The notes below the pieces were generated by a model. That model had not been told where the DNA came from. It searched no databases and was given only the letters and a program-made list of their open reading frames with translations. A DNA stretch of 64,000 bases, taken from Pammene aurita. Lineage: Eukaryota > Arthropoda > Insecta > Lepidoptera > Tortricidae. The number at the start of each line of letters is the position of its first letter. Within the stretch, counting starts at the first letter, position 1. Location of the stretch: contig OX352312.1 in assembly GCA_947086415.1 (NCBI GenBank), positions 248,001 to 312,000 on the forward strand, read 5' to 3'. Both the position numbers and the translations under genes were made by a program. Below, one piece after another: positions 21,740 through 32,778 of this stretch.

Positions 21740-22918
21740 AGCACTTCACTTAAAAATGAAGACAACTGTACCTATTTCACATTCACATTCAACAACCAGA
21801 ATGTAATTAAATTACAATAATAAAAATATTTAATATTAGCACTTCACTTTAAAATCAAGACAACTGTACCTATATAAGGATATTTCACATTCAATAGTTA
21901 GCAAAACTGGTAAGTAAAAATAAAGACTCGGCTGGTAATAATTTGGCTGCAGGAAAATAATGGTTTAATGAGGCGGGTGATATGGATGGTGACAGATGAT
22001 TCGCTGGCTGAACGTAGCCTAAATTAAAGATCCAGGTCTTTATATGCCCGTCAAACGAGGCAATTGGAATTTGGGGAAATTTAGCAAAACAACAAAAAAA
22101 ACTATTATGGCACAAAAATACTGGATACAAAGAAAAGGAATCGGATTTATAACGTTTTTAAAAAAAATGTAAATAATTTGATATTCTCGAAAGCAGGATG
22201 GCTAAAGCTGTTGTTTTAAATTAAAAAGAGTTCGTGAGCAAGTGTCCGCTTTGATTTAGGCGGACCCAATAGCTCGCTGAACTCCTTTTCTCACTTGGAG
22301 AGCCCGCTGGATGCGGACTCTAATTCTCCGATGAATGGTGAAGAAACCCGCGTAAAACGCGGCAGTTGCAGACCGTCTCGCCGGTCCGGCACCCACAAGT
22401 GCCTTCCGGAAACCTTCCGGCTCAGGCGGTCCCTCTGGTTGCCTTTTTGTCCGGCGACGTATTTGGTTTTAAAAAAATTGTATTTAATAATGTATTAGCA
22501 CTTGCTATATAATGTTTGAGCGCAAAGATCTACAGAAATAGATCGCACTTCAACTCGATGCAACTAAGCAAATTACAGCAAAACTCTCAGACAAAACCAG
22601 AATATCTGTTTTTCTTTAAAAATCTCCTGTCGCTCTCACACACTCAATCAAAAATCAACTTTTTTCTTTTTGACAATCTGGAATACCTCAAAAATTCACA
22701 TTCAAAATTAGCGCGAGTATTATCTAAATTTTATAACTGCCAGACGTATTACAAAATGCGGACTGATATAAGCGCCATCTAACTGTAATGCCGTGAATCA
22801 CAATGTACGCTTTTTATATATCAACCGTGACCTAGCCTTAGACCTCCCTTAGACACAGAAGTTCAGAAGTTCTAAAGAAAGTCGACATATGTCGTACGAT
22901 ACGTAGCGTCATGCTACA
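21740..22918 (+). repeat. 1.18-kb direct repeat, copy 2 (candidate LTR)
   Basis: Partner of 19226-20408. It has the same TATA-like segment, the same GC-rich patch and the same CATGCTACA terminus. The sequence before it (AGAATTTTGAGAAAG) is a weak purine tract. The sequence after it shows no match to the sequence before copy 1. Confidence 0.75.
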
Positions 22919-24108
22919 ATAGGTAGTCAATTTTCGAATTTCGATATTCGCGATAGTGATCGTTGGTTAAAAAAACTTAATTATTGCCAGCTACGCAATT
23001 ACTCAAAATAACTCACTCTTATGTTATTGTTACATTTATTCTGAAATAAACGAGTATTGTGGCTTCTAGCTTAATGTATTTTCAGTGGGATCTTAACTAC
23101 GGAACTCTAATATGTATATCTAATTATGTGAATCATTGGCTCCGTAATGCGCATTTGTTTGGTCTGAACTTTTCTAATTAATTTGCATTAGTCCGTCCGT
23201 CTGTTTGCCTGTCTCTGATACGTAATGACATTATAATGAGCAGCGAACTTCAACAATTATCATTATTCATGAATTTTGTTCGAAATGTCGATTTTCCTGA
23301 GATTTATACAGAGCGAATTGTAATTAGACGTATGGTTAACAATATTTGCTAATTTTCAATATTTTTTATTGTAAAATCATTTTAGGGCCTTAAAACTGCT
23401 AACGGTTTGATTTGACACATTAAAGTAGAGAGATGTAAGCAGCGGAACCCGATACCAAAACGCGAAGTGAATTAGGTACTGCAGAACTTATATCGTCGTA
23501 AATATTTAACCATATTTGATTACGCACGTGAGGCCTTTAATGTTTGTTTATTTCAACTAATAAGTTATGGGAAAGCGACCCGATATTGTGCAAATGAAAA
23601 CGTTACCGAGGCCAAGAATGTAACATTTTCATTACCTGTCAGTGCAAAATTAGAAACCAATGATTAAAAGTTCCGAGAAAAGCAAAATCCACCTTACAAA
23701 GTAGTTTCTGCCAGTACTTAGAATGCGCGTGTTTATTTCTTCAATGTTCTAACTTTCATGACTGGATAAAAAATAATTGAGTAGGCACATGTTTTTATGG
23801 TGTGTAATGTTGTAGCTACATGTAGTGCAGCTGTATGACGAAGGTTATTGCACTTATGTAATTGCAATATTGTTTTTTCTATTATTCTATTAATTTCTGA
23901 TTAAAAAATAATACTTAAACGTTTAATATCAAGGAAAGAAAACTATTGCAGGTGCTGGATGTTTCTTGTTATTTAATCCTAGAAATAAATGTAGGTTAAT
24001 AAGATTGCGTTGACGAACGGCTACTGGCTACCACCGTATAGTCACGTTAGCTCCGAAAAACTCGACCCTAAGGTTAGGGGTAGGGTTTAACCTACCATAT
24101 TTGATGAG
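22919..24108. other. No recognised feature
   Basis: AT-rich sequence without ORFs of note. I found no repeat with a partner elsewhere in the window. Confidence 0.4.
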
Positions 24109-24110
24109 TA

Positions 24111-24242
24111 CAGTCACCGGCAATAGTATCTTCCTACACGAAGGCCGCAAAAATATGTGACACGCTCTTATTACCCTACAAAGAAGAGCGTGTCACATAT
24201 TTTTGCAGTTTTCATGTAGGAAGATACTATTGCCGGTGACTG
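24111..24242. mobile_element. 132-bp hairpin element flanked by TA
   Basis: The arms start CAGTCACCGGCAATAGTATC and continue through CTTCCTACA and GCAAAAATATGTGACACGCT to meet at a short centre (ATTACCCTACAAAG). The inverse arm is nearly perfect, about 59 bp each. TA flanks both sides (24109-24110, 24243-24244). Fragments of the arm word GCAAAAATATGTGACACGC occur at 12366 and near 24286, which suggests a family. Confidence 0.85.
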
Positions 24243-24720
24243 TACCAACAGCCATTATCTTATCAATAATATCTACCACATCATAGGCCGCAGAAATATC
24301 TGACACGCGTCACTCAGAGTCTGAAAGTTTAATAAGATTAAATTAATCGAATTAATCGTACTATTTTTAAACTTTTATTTAGTTACTGTAATCAAATCTT
24401 GCAAGTTAAATATCGCGTGACAATGCTGTATTATAATGGATGATGGTGGTCTGATCTTATTGTGTTTCATATGTTTGGCTTTGTTAGAATCATCTCGTTG
24501 AGCAGTAGGTACCTTTTCAAATAAAGTACAACCATCGTAAAAAGCATGTATAAAAAAAAATATTAAAAAATATTATGTAAACAAACAATAATAGTGGTGA
24601 TCCGTTTAAGGCCATACATAATTGGTACAGTATTGCGACTAAGGAAAAAAGGAGAAAAAATGTTGGTAGCAAAAAGTAAAAAAAAATTGTACAGGACAAG
24701 TCATCCCAGCAAAATAAAAA

Positions 24721-25118
24721 TCTAAATATATAAAAGAAGAAACTGACTGACTGACTGATTGACTGACTGACTGACTGACTGACTGACTGACATATCAACG
24801 CAACGATTCCAAATTTGGCACGTAGGTTCCTTATAAGGTCTAGGGATGCACTAAGAAAGGATTTCTCAAAATTCACCCTCTAAGGGGGTAAAATGGGGGT
24901 ACAAAATTTTTAAGGCGAATCAAGATTTGTTCGACTATTTTATTCAAAACTTCACAGGAGTTTTCCTAACGATAAATGAGTAAACACGTGTTTCAGGTTT
25001 TTTGAAAATTCAACCCCTAAAAGAGGCAAATGTGGTCACAAAGTCTGAAAATTAACATGGGTATCGTATCTTTTTAGAGTACTTATAGTACGCGGGCGAA
25101 GCCGCGGGAAAAGGCTAG
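24721..25118 (+). mobile_element. Helitron-like non-autonomous element
   Basis: It begins TCTAAATATATAAAAG after an A and ends with a GC-rich hairpin (CGCGGGCGAAGCCGCGGG) followed by AAAAGGCTAG and then T. TC at the start, hairpin plus CTRR at the end, and insertion between A and T are the standard Helitron signs. A GACT microsatellite follows the start (24746-24789). No Rep/helicase is encoded. Class is inferred from the ends. Confidence 0.65.
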
Positions 25119-25240
25119 TATATTATATAAACATATCAACTTAAAAAGGTCTACAAGAAAGTCCGCTATGGTATTTGTCTATCTCTTAGTCCACAATAAC
25201 CATTTTTAATCCCGAGCGAAGCCGGGGCGGGTCGCCAGTT
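25119..25240 (+). mobile_element. Second Helitron-like 3' end
   Basis: CCCGAGCGAAGCCGGGGCGG then GTCGCCAG before T is a second hairpin plus CTRR-like end (CCAG in place of CTAG). The Helitron-like element at 24721-25118 may have inserted into this older one. Confidence 0.45.
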
Positions 25241-25683
25241 CTCCATATAACGTGGAGATTTAAATGCAATAGAATTAAACAGAAGGCAGGAAGGTAGGTA
25301 ACGATTTCTACGTAAACGGAGTCACGGGCAGAAGATAGTGTATAATTTTAACTCTCTCGTGCGGACGAGCATATCCTGTTCAATATTGGCTCGTGCCTGT
25401 AGGGCTACTAATTATTTATTAAAGTAAGAGACGCAGGTGCGAGGCGAGCCCGTGTGCTGTCACTGCTCATTGTGGAGTCGTTGTGTCGAGATAAAAATGA
25501 TACTCTACTTAGATACATATGTGACCATCTATAATGAAAGGGTCCTTATGCTGGCGCTTACGCCTTCATTGCTTAAAATTATATTGAATCTGTACAAGGA
25601 CTACGACGTAAGCACCTGCTAGAAGTTTCTACTTAAAGAATAAGAAGTGTACTACTTATTGACAGAAAAAACGATTACGACAC

Positions 25684-26165
25684 ATTTGTAAGGAGTTGCA
25701 AGCGTGCATAGGCTATGGTAGCTGCCTAAGTGCGAGTGGGACTCGTGCACCGAGAGTTCCGTACAAACCTGTACCTATTTTGGGGGTAGTACTTAAATTT
25801 AAAATTATTAAAAATATTTTTATTATATGATGTAACTAAAGATTTACGGTTTTTGCAATTTTTCCTTTATCTGTGCTATAAGACGTTGCTTTGCTACGTA
25901 CCAAATTTCAAGATTCTGAGTTCACGGGAAGTACCCTGTAGGTTTTGACTCCCTTACGAGTTTCGAAAATTTGCGGCATAAACGGTTGTATCTTTTGATT
26001 GCGTTGGCTTAGAAGTTTTATTTTTTCACAGCTCTAAGGGACAGTAGACTTGAGTATTTGATATAAATTTCAGCTTGATACCTCCACGCGTTCCTGATAA
26101 AAAGGGTCTTGACAGACGGACGGACGGACAACAAAGTGATCCTATAAGGGTTCCGTTTTTTCCTT
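25684..26165 (+). repeat. LINE-tail fragment and GGGTTCCG-family copy
   Basis: GTTGCAAGCGTGCATAGGCT at 25694-25713 is a decayed piece of the tail seen at 151-304. It runs into GTGCGAGTGGGACTCGTGCA and GAGTTCCGTAC, the start of a GGGTTCCG-family repeat that ends near AAGGGTTCCG at 26146-26155 after a GGAC microsatellite (26115-26128). Confidence 0.55.
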
Positions 26166-27104
26166 TCGAGTCATGTTTGAGTCTCAACCTGTAACCAAAA
26201 TATGAGTTTTTGATATAGAGTTAAAACGCCTCTCCATAGAGTTAGTGCCGTCACGTTCAAACTTCGAAGCGGCATTCTGATTACAAAAACAAGTCATCAA
26301 TTTGATACAAATACGATATCTTCAGTGCATTTTGCTTGCTTACTAAACTTATTAGTGTGGGCACGATACATATACTGGCATGCAGATGCATAGAGTAACA
26401 CTAATATCATTGTATTGTAGTAATTACCGGCAGGCTTCCACAACTCGACGACTAGCGCCTATTTTACGTGAAGAAAACCACAAATATCACATAAATATCA
26501 AATCCCTAACAATTTGTTATAATCTGAATGTCCTTCAAGATAGAGCAATGAAGTGCCCAAGCGGTCATACCTCGGTAAATGGCTCTCGTGTCGAGGAAAC
26601 TAGATTTCCTCGCTTCAGTTACAATTTACATATTCCATATTTCCTTAGGACTAAGTACACGTGTTGAATAACTTTGGATAAGGATGCATTTATATTGTGA
26701 AGGCACATCAGAATGACGCTTATTTAGGACTTGTTATTTGAAATGGGCCGTATTCTTACTTTAAAACACGTTAAGGCACGATCCAACTTCAATACAACAC
26801 ATTGGAGTGGCATTGGCATTAACTACAAAATACAGCTAGCGCCTAAACGCCTGCATCAGATATATCAGTAGGGTTTTCTTTCTCTCAATACAAAAATGAA
26901 AAAAATTGTGCGCATCGAGAAAGAGTTGTGAATTTTTGAGCATGGATAGAGTCCTACGATGAATATTTTTTAGTATTGGAGGTCCGTAAAATTTTTGGAC
27001 CTTCACGTCAAAATCAGGGGTCCCGTGCAATATATTATTACTCTCTGGTTAAAGCTGCTAGGGGTTGTGTGGTATCATTTCCGTATAAAACAGATATGCA
27101 GAAT
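26166..27104. other. No recognised feature
   Basis: Short unrecognised ORFs only (26380-26667, 26836-27030). A segment with GGTCCGTAAAATTTTTGGAC at 26980-26999 is self-complementary at its ends. No gene supported. Confidence 0.35.
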
Positions 27105-27308
27105 TCATTATTGATATTAAAAAAGTAAAAATCCGTATTTAAAAAAAGTTCTGCGAAAAGGAAAAACACTCAAAAAATAAAAATTTTTAGAACGTTGTAT
27201 AAGTAATAAATATCATTTATTTGTAAATAAAAGAAATGTTATAAGGAGGCATATTTAATGCAGTTTTTTAATATGTACAATTTTAAGGCCTTTAAGATTG
27301 TATATATT
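27105..27308. mobile_element. Foldback element, left arm part 1
   Basis: The inverse of this stretch is found at about 43680-43885, for example GAAAAACACTC here against GAGTGTTTTTCC there and AAATGATATTTATT pairs in both. It stops at the 5' LTR of the Gypsy element and resumes at 33021. Confidence 0.8.
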
Positions 27309-27546
27309 TGTGGGAACACACTTGATTACGAATCCCACAACGCTGCACATTCCGCCCGCGGCGAGGGACGCGCGGGGGTTTGCAAGCTTCAAGTTTGCTC
27401 CCACACCTCCCGACACTTCTTCTATGTATTTCAATGTAAGAACACGTTTAAATATAATAATATTAATTGGAGTCAGATTTTCATTTATGGGTCACCACTA
27501 ACTTTACCTTGAACGTGCCGAACTGTCTTGGCCTTCAGTTCGCACA
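27309..27546 (+). repeat. 5' LTR of the CsRn1-type element
   Basis: 238 bp, TGTGGGAACACAC to TTCGCACA. The first 30 bp contain an inverted GTGGGA/TCCCAC pair. It supplies the promoter of the element. I see no clear TATA box, only AT-rich TATAATAATATT about 130 bp in. Confidence 0.9.
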
Positions 27547-27547
27547 G

Positions 27548-27565
27548 TGGTGACCCCGACGTGAT
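27548..27565 (+). promoter_or_regulatory. Primer binding site, tRNA-Trp
   Basis: TGGTGACCCCGACGTGAT is the exact complement of the last 18 bases of animal tRNA-Trp including its CCA. It starts one base after the LTR. Reverse transcription would start here. Use of tRNA-Trp is a hallmark of the CsRn1 clade. Confidence 0.9.
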
Positions 27566-27591
27566 TTCTGGAAAGAACATCAAGGCCGAAG

Positions 27592-28542
27592 ATGCACGGG
27601 CTACCGGCAGGACAACAAGGCCAACCCCCTGCGGCGGCTCCACCCGCTGCTGGAGGTCACACGCAGCCGACAGCAGCCCCGTCAACTTCAAGCAACGTCG
27701 ACATCAAGCTGGATATCATGGTAATCTCACTATCGTCAAGGTTGCCGGAATTTTGGCAAGACCAACCACGGGTGTGGTTCATCCGTATCGAGGCCGTACT
27801 CGCGCCTCAGAAATTGGGCGATGACGCGCGATTCGACCTCGTCGTTGCGAAGCTGCCGAAAGAAGTGATAGTGCAGCTCACGGATTTTCTAACCCGCCCG
27901 TCGGCCTCGAACAAGTTTGCCGCGCTTAAGGCCAAGCTATTGTCCTTGTTTGAGGACACAAGGATCCGGCAGATTGAAAAGTTAATCGGCGAAATGGATC
28001 TCGGGGATTCGAAGCCCAGCCAGCTACTGAACAGAATGAAGGACCTGGCCCGGGAAAACTTCCCCGACGATACATTACGGATTTTGTGGCAAGGTCGCCT
28101 CCCTACGAACGTACGCGGAGTGCTTGCGGTTGCCGAAACGAGCGACTTGGACAAGTTGGCAATTATTGCCGACAACGTTGCCGAGGCAACGCGCCATAAC
28201 TACGTGTCCGAGGTTAGACAACCGCCATGCCCTTCGAGCAAGCCACTGTGCGATACCGCGCCGGGAACATCGAAGGAAGTCGCAGCCCTTACGAAGCAGG
28301 TAGCAAAGCTCAGCGCCAGAATGGCAAGCATGGAACGTACAAGGACTCGTCACGGAAGTGAGAAGCGGCGAGGACGCAGCTTCGGGAGATCAAGGTCGCG
28401 CGCAAGAAGTGCTTCACACGAGCCGCCGCGTCGCGAAAAGGACAGTTCCGATTGGCTTTGTGCTTTCCACTACAGATTCGGCGAAAAGGCGCGAAAATGT
28501 TACCAACCGTGCGCGTGGAAATCATCGGGTTCGGGAAACTAA
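27592..28542 (+). CDS. gag: Gag of the CsRn1-type element
   Basis: 316 residues with a Pro/Ala-rich N-terminus (residues 1-35). A capsid region follows: LPEFWQDQPRVWFIRIEAVL, then LLSLFEDTRIRQIEKLIGE and MKDLARENFPDDTLRILWQG. Then comes a basic Arg/Ser-rich stretch (about 245-280). The nucleocapsid motif is C290-x2-H293-x9-C303-x3-C307, a CHCC pattern instead of the usual CCHC knuckle, which is typical of this clade. The reading frame ends with a TAA at 28540-28542 that directly follows the slippery heptamer. Start chosen at the first ATG after the primer site. It forms the particle shell and binds the RNA. Confidence 0.88.
   Translation: MHGLPAGQQGQPPAAAPPAAGGHTQPTAAPSTSSNVDIKLDIMVISLSSRLPEFWQDQPRVWFIRIEAVLAPQKLGDDARFDLVVAKLPKEVIVQLTDFLTRPSASNKFAALKAKLLSLFEDTRIRQIEKLIGEMDLGDSKPSQLLNRMKDLARENFPDDTLRILWQGRLPTNVRGVLAVAETSDLDKLAIIADNVAEATRHNYVSEVRQPPCPSSKPLCDTAPGTSKEVAALTKQVAKLSARMASMERTRTRHGSEKRRGRSFGRSRSRARSASHEPPRREKDSSDWLCAFHYRFGEKARKCYQPCAWKSSGSGN
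28533..28539 (+). promoter_or_regulatory. Slippery heptamer for -1 frameshifting (GGGAAAC)
   Basis: In the gag frame the codons read ..G GGA AAC and the next codon is the TAA stop. A slip of -1 on GGGAAAC places the ribosome in the pol frame. The heptamer has the X XXY YYZ form and is used by some retroviruses for Gag-Pro. An RNA structure downstream was not examined. Confidence 0.75.
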
Positions 28543-31500
28543 AGGCGATGGTGCAATCTACGGCGGAGGTTCGCACTACATCGGTTAGCCGTCGTTTGTG
28601 TATTACGGATAGGGCAAGTGGACTTCAGTTTCTGGTCGATACAGGCTCGGATGTGTCGATCTTGCCGCCGAAAAATAGACTTTATAGCCGCGAGTGCGCG
28701 AGATATAAACTGTATGCTGCGAACGGGAGTGAAATCAAAACGTACGGAACTAAAGTGATGAGTTTGGACCTTAAGTTACGTAGACCGTATCGTTGGGAGT
28801 TCGTGGTAGCAGATGTAAGGCAGCCTATTTTGGGAGCTGATTTTTTAGCCCATCATAAGCTGCTCGTCGACTTAAGCGAGCGCAGGTTGATAGACCTGAC
28901 AACGCTTCTCAAGGTCGCGGCGGAAATTGTAAGTACCAACCAACCCTCTATTTTTGTAGTAGCCGTTGAACATCCCTTCCGTAATTTGTTGTCCGAGTAC
29001 CCGGAAATTACTAAGCCTCCTTCATTTAAAGAGACGGCACCGCATAATGTACTTCATTATATTGAAACCACAGGGCCACCGGTTTTCGCGCGTGCTAGGC
29101 CCCTTCCCCCAGATAGGTATATTAAGGTGAAGAAGGAATTCGAGTTGATGCAGGAATTAGGGATTTGTCGCCCTTCAAAAAGTGCATGGGCTAGCCCGCT
29201 ACATGTGGTAGCCAAAAAGAACGGCGACATTCGACCTTGTGGAGACTACCGGATGCTTAACGCTATAACCAAGCCCGATAGGTACCCCATTCCGCGATTG
29301 CACGACTTTACCTACATTTTGGCAGGGAAGAAAGTGTTTACTAAATTAGACATTAACCGCGCATACCACTGTATTAGCGTAGCACCGGAGGATATTGAGA
29401 AAACTAGTATTATTACGCCCTTCGGATTATTTGAGTTCCCCCGTATGAGTTTTGGTCTTCGCAACGCGGCCCAGACGTTCCAGCGCTTCATGAGCAACTC
29501 CGTACTTCAAGGTTTGGATTTCCTATTTAATTATTTAGACGATGTCATCATAGCTAGCGACACCAGTGAGCAGCATGAACGGCATCTAGCCACAGTGTTC
29601 GAGAGATTCACGAAGTACGGAATAACCATTAACCTCGACAAGTGCTGTTTTGGACAGCCGTCGGTCGAGTTTCTGGGGCATCATGTCTCGACCGCAGGTA
29701 TCAAGCCGCTCGAGGATAAGGTAAATGCCATCACCGAGTACCCGAAGCCTGATACTGTGGAGGAGCTCCGCAGATTTTTAGGAATGCTCAACTTCTATCG
29801 AGGTCACATTCCGGGCGCAGCGGTCAAACAAGCCGAGCTAGATAAGTATTTAATTAACACTAAAAAAAGGGACAAGACTAAAATCGTGTGGACGACACAA
29901 GCGGAAGAGGCGTTTGTGCAGTGTAAAGCAGGTCTTCAACAGGCCGCTACACTCGCACACCCGAAGCCCGACGCGGTCTTGGCCCTGATGTGCGACGCGT
30001 CAGACATCGCCGTCGGAAGTGTTCTGCAGCAGAAGGTAAATAACTCATGGGAGCCGTTAGGGTTTTTCTCTAAAAAGTTGTCTTCGGCGCAAACGAAATA
30101 CAGCACGTATGACCGCGAACTGCTCGCACTATATCTATCTATTAGGCATTTCCGGAAGTCGTTTGAAGGTCGCCAGTTGACCTTGTATACCGACCACAAG
30201 CCCCTATGCACGGTATTTAATAAAGTAGGAGATGATAGCAAAGAAAGCCCCCGACGCGCGAGGCAACTCCTCTTTATTAGCGAATTTACTACAGACATAC
30301 GTCATATTAGCGGCAAAGATAACCTAGTCGCCGACACGCTGTCTAGAGTAGAAACAATTGACTGCCCAACAGTGATTGATTTCTCAGAATTAGCCGACGC
30401 ACAGGCAAAGGACGACTATGTTTTGCACATGTCGCAATCCGGGCGTAACAGCGCGAGCAAAGTAGAATTGAAATTGATATCTATACCTAACTGCAATAAA
30501 CCTATACTCTGTGAAACGTCCACGCGTAAGGCTCGTCCTTATCTACCGTTAGAGTTCCGTAGGAAAATATTCGATAGCTTACATTCGTTAAGTCATCCCG
30601 GAATTCGCACGACTAGGAAGATAGTTAGTAATAATTATTTTTGGCCCGAAATTAATAAGGACGTGGGCAACTGGGCTAAGTCGTGTATTCAATGTCAGAA
30701 GGCGAAGGTCAACCGACATACCGTGTCTGACCTAGGTAGTTTTCCCGAATCTGCCGCCTTCGAACACATACATGTGGACATCGTAGGACCGTTAACTACG
30801 ACTACAGATGGGTATAGGTACATTTTAACTATCATAGATAGGTATACGCGTTGGCCAGAAGCGTTCCCAATAAAATAAATAACCGCAGACATAGTAGCTA
30901 AGACTATCTACGAGGGCTGGATTGTTCGCTATGGTTGTCCGATAAGGCTGACTAGCGATCAAGGGCGCCAATTCGAAAGTAAGCTATTCTCGGAGCTAAT
31001 GAAGTTTTTAGGGGTAGACAAGATTAGAACCACCCCTTACAGGCCTCAGTCGAACGGTCTCCTCGAACGCATACATAGATCTCTCAAGGCTGCGCTCATG
31101 GCCAAACTCGAAGTCGGAAGCTCATGGGTAGACATGCTTCCTAGTGTAATGTTCGGGTTACGCACGTCAGGTAGGAGCGACAGTGGCGTAAGCGCAGCGG
31201 AAATGACGTTCGGGCGTACGCTTAGACTGCCGGGATCATTTTATGACATTTCGCAAGACAGAGACCCTGTGGACCCGTACAGCGTAGTCGAGAAAATTAG
31301 GGATAATATCGCTAAGCTCAAGCCTACGATTAAACGAGATAGGCAAGATAGGTCCATTTTCGTGCACGAAAGCTTATCTACCTGTAGGCATGTTTTCCTC
31401 AGGGATGACACAGTCCGTAAGCCATTAAAACCGCCTTACGATGGACCTTATAAGGTCATCGAAAGGGGTGAGAAGGTATTTTTATTACAACTCCCTGGCA

Positions 31501-31745
31501 GGCAGGCTCGTGTATCCATCGATCGGGTGAAACCGGCATTTTTACTCCAGACAGATACAGACACTGACACTGACAAATCTCGACCTGGTAGTACTCGTAG
31601 AACCCCAAACAATCATACATCCAAGGACAGGGTGGATCGAGTACCGCCTTCCGCGGCACAGTCACCCGCACCCGCACCGGTGACTCGGACCACACGCAGC
31701 GGAAGGGCTGTTAAGAGACCAGTTAGGTTTCTAATCGACGACTAA
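28534..31745 (+). pseudogene. pol: Pol of the CsRn1-type element, one internal stop
   Basis: The frame is -1 relative to gag and is open upstream to 28452. Order: protease (FLVDTGSDVSILP, Asp codon 28638-28640), RT (fingers WASPLHVVAKKNGDIRPCGD, active-site YLDD at 29532-29543), RNase H (CDASDIAVGSVL, YTDHKPL), integrase zinc domain (HSLSHPG..., then CIQCQ), catalytic DDE (HVDIVGPL, TSDQGRQF, and Glu in LLERIHRS), and a Pro-rich basic tail. A TAA at 30876-30878 lies between the first and second catalytic Asp of integrase. The frame continues open on both sides of it with all motifs intact. So RT and RNase H could be made but integrase would be truncated, unless the stop is read through. Either a recent mutation or a sequencing error would explain it. 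Confidence 0.88.
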
Positions 31746-32368
31746 TAACAAGATGCATTATGGCACATAGTCTCTTGAAGACACAGAAGCGCAACTTAGC
31801 ATTGCGTGAACGGTTGGTCGTTATGGTTGTTACATTTAAGTTTATAGATTGTCAATGTGTTTACTTTTTATAATTTAGATTAAGTATAAATGTGTTTTTG
31901 TAGATGTCCACAAAGAGAACTTAGGCATTATTTGGCATAAGAAGCTAAGTCCTTTTACGTTGGTAAAAATGTTCGTAGGTAACAATGTTGGTAAGCATTC
32001 AGTGTTCTTATGTGTAAAAGTACCTGGCACCGAGTTGCATTACTGTTTTAGTATTTTACGGTCCGGCCGGTCGTGATACAATTGCATTAATGATAACAAG
32101 GTCAGCTCAACGTAGTAACAGGTATAGCGCTATACAAAACACATTAGGTTGCAACCTAGTAAAGTAGTACTTTAGACTAAACCTACTTACAATGTAAGAT
32201 TTTTGTGAGATTCAATTTATTTCTTTTTGCTAAATGAGTTATTTTTGTGTATTTAAGTAAACTATTAAGTCCGACGTAACCAGTTTCACTCAGATTCCAG
32301 CGGTAACGCTATGATTCTAAATTTAGACAGTTTTAACTCCAGTTTTCATAATTTGTATTGTGTGCACC

Positions 32369-32659
32369 ATGGGTTTGGGACAACGCAGAGACGAAAAGTC
32401 CCAAAATAGCAACATAGCGATCGCCCAGGTCCAGTCGATCTCCGGGCAGGTCGAAACCAAACTTAATTACGTTGGCACAGGGCTCATAGCAATTGGCGTG
32501 GTCCTGTTTATTATATTGGTGTACGTGCTGCGCGCGCAATGCAAGCGCCGCGCTAGGAGCTGGTTACGTCAGGCTGTCGAGGCGCTGCCGCCTCCCACGG
32601 CTATCCGAGTGAGCAATGTGCTACCGCAGCAAACGCAGTCAGCACAACCTGTGTACTAG
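32369..32659 (+). CDS. Small membrane protein ORF in env position
   Basis: 96 residues starting MGLGQRRDEKSQNSN at an ATG in strong context (CACCATGG). Residues about 34-54 (YVGTGLIAIGVVLFIILVYV) form one clear membrane-spanning helix, followed by a basic stop-transfer segment (RAQCKRRARSW). The tail is Pro-rich. The MG start invites N-myristoylation, though position 6 is not Ser/Thr. It lies 620 bp after pol and just before the 3' LTR, where env sits in retroviruses. I recognise no envelope or fusion motif and no named family. Some CsRn1-clade elements (Boudicca of Schistosoma) have been reported with a third ORF (from memory). Translation would need a spliced or internal transcript. Confidence 0.6.
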   Translation: MGLGQRRDEKSQNSNIAIAQVQSISGQVETKLNYVGTGLIAIGVVLFIILVYVLRAQCKRRARSWLRQAVEALPPPTAIRVSNVLPQQTQSAQPVY

Positions 32660-32778
32660 TGTTAGTGTATGTAATTAGATTTAAAGTTATGTGTAGCATA
32701 AGGTAATGGTTCCGTAAGAGAAACCAATGTTTACTTTTTAGATTTTTAATTTCATTTTTTTTACAAGGGGATGATTAC

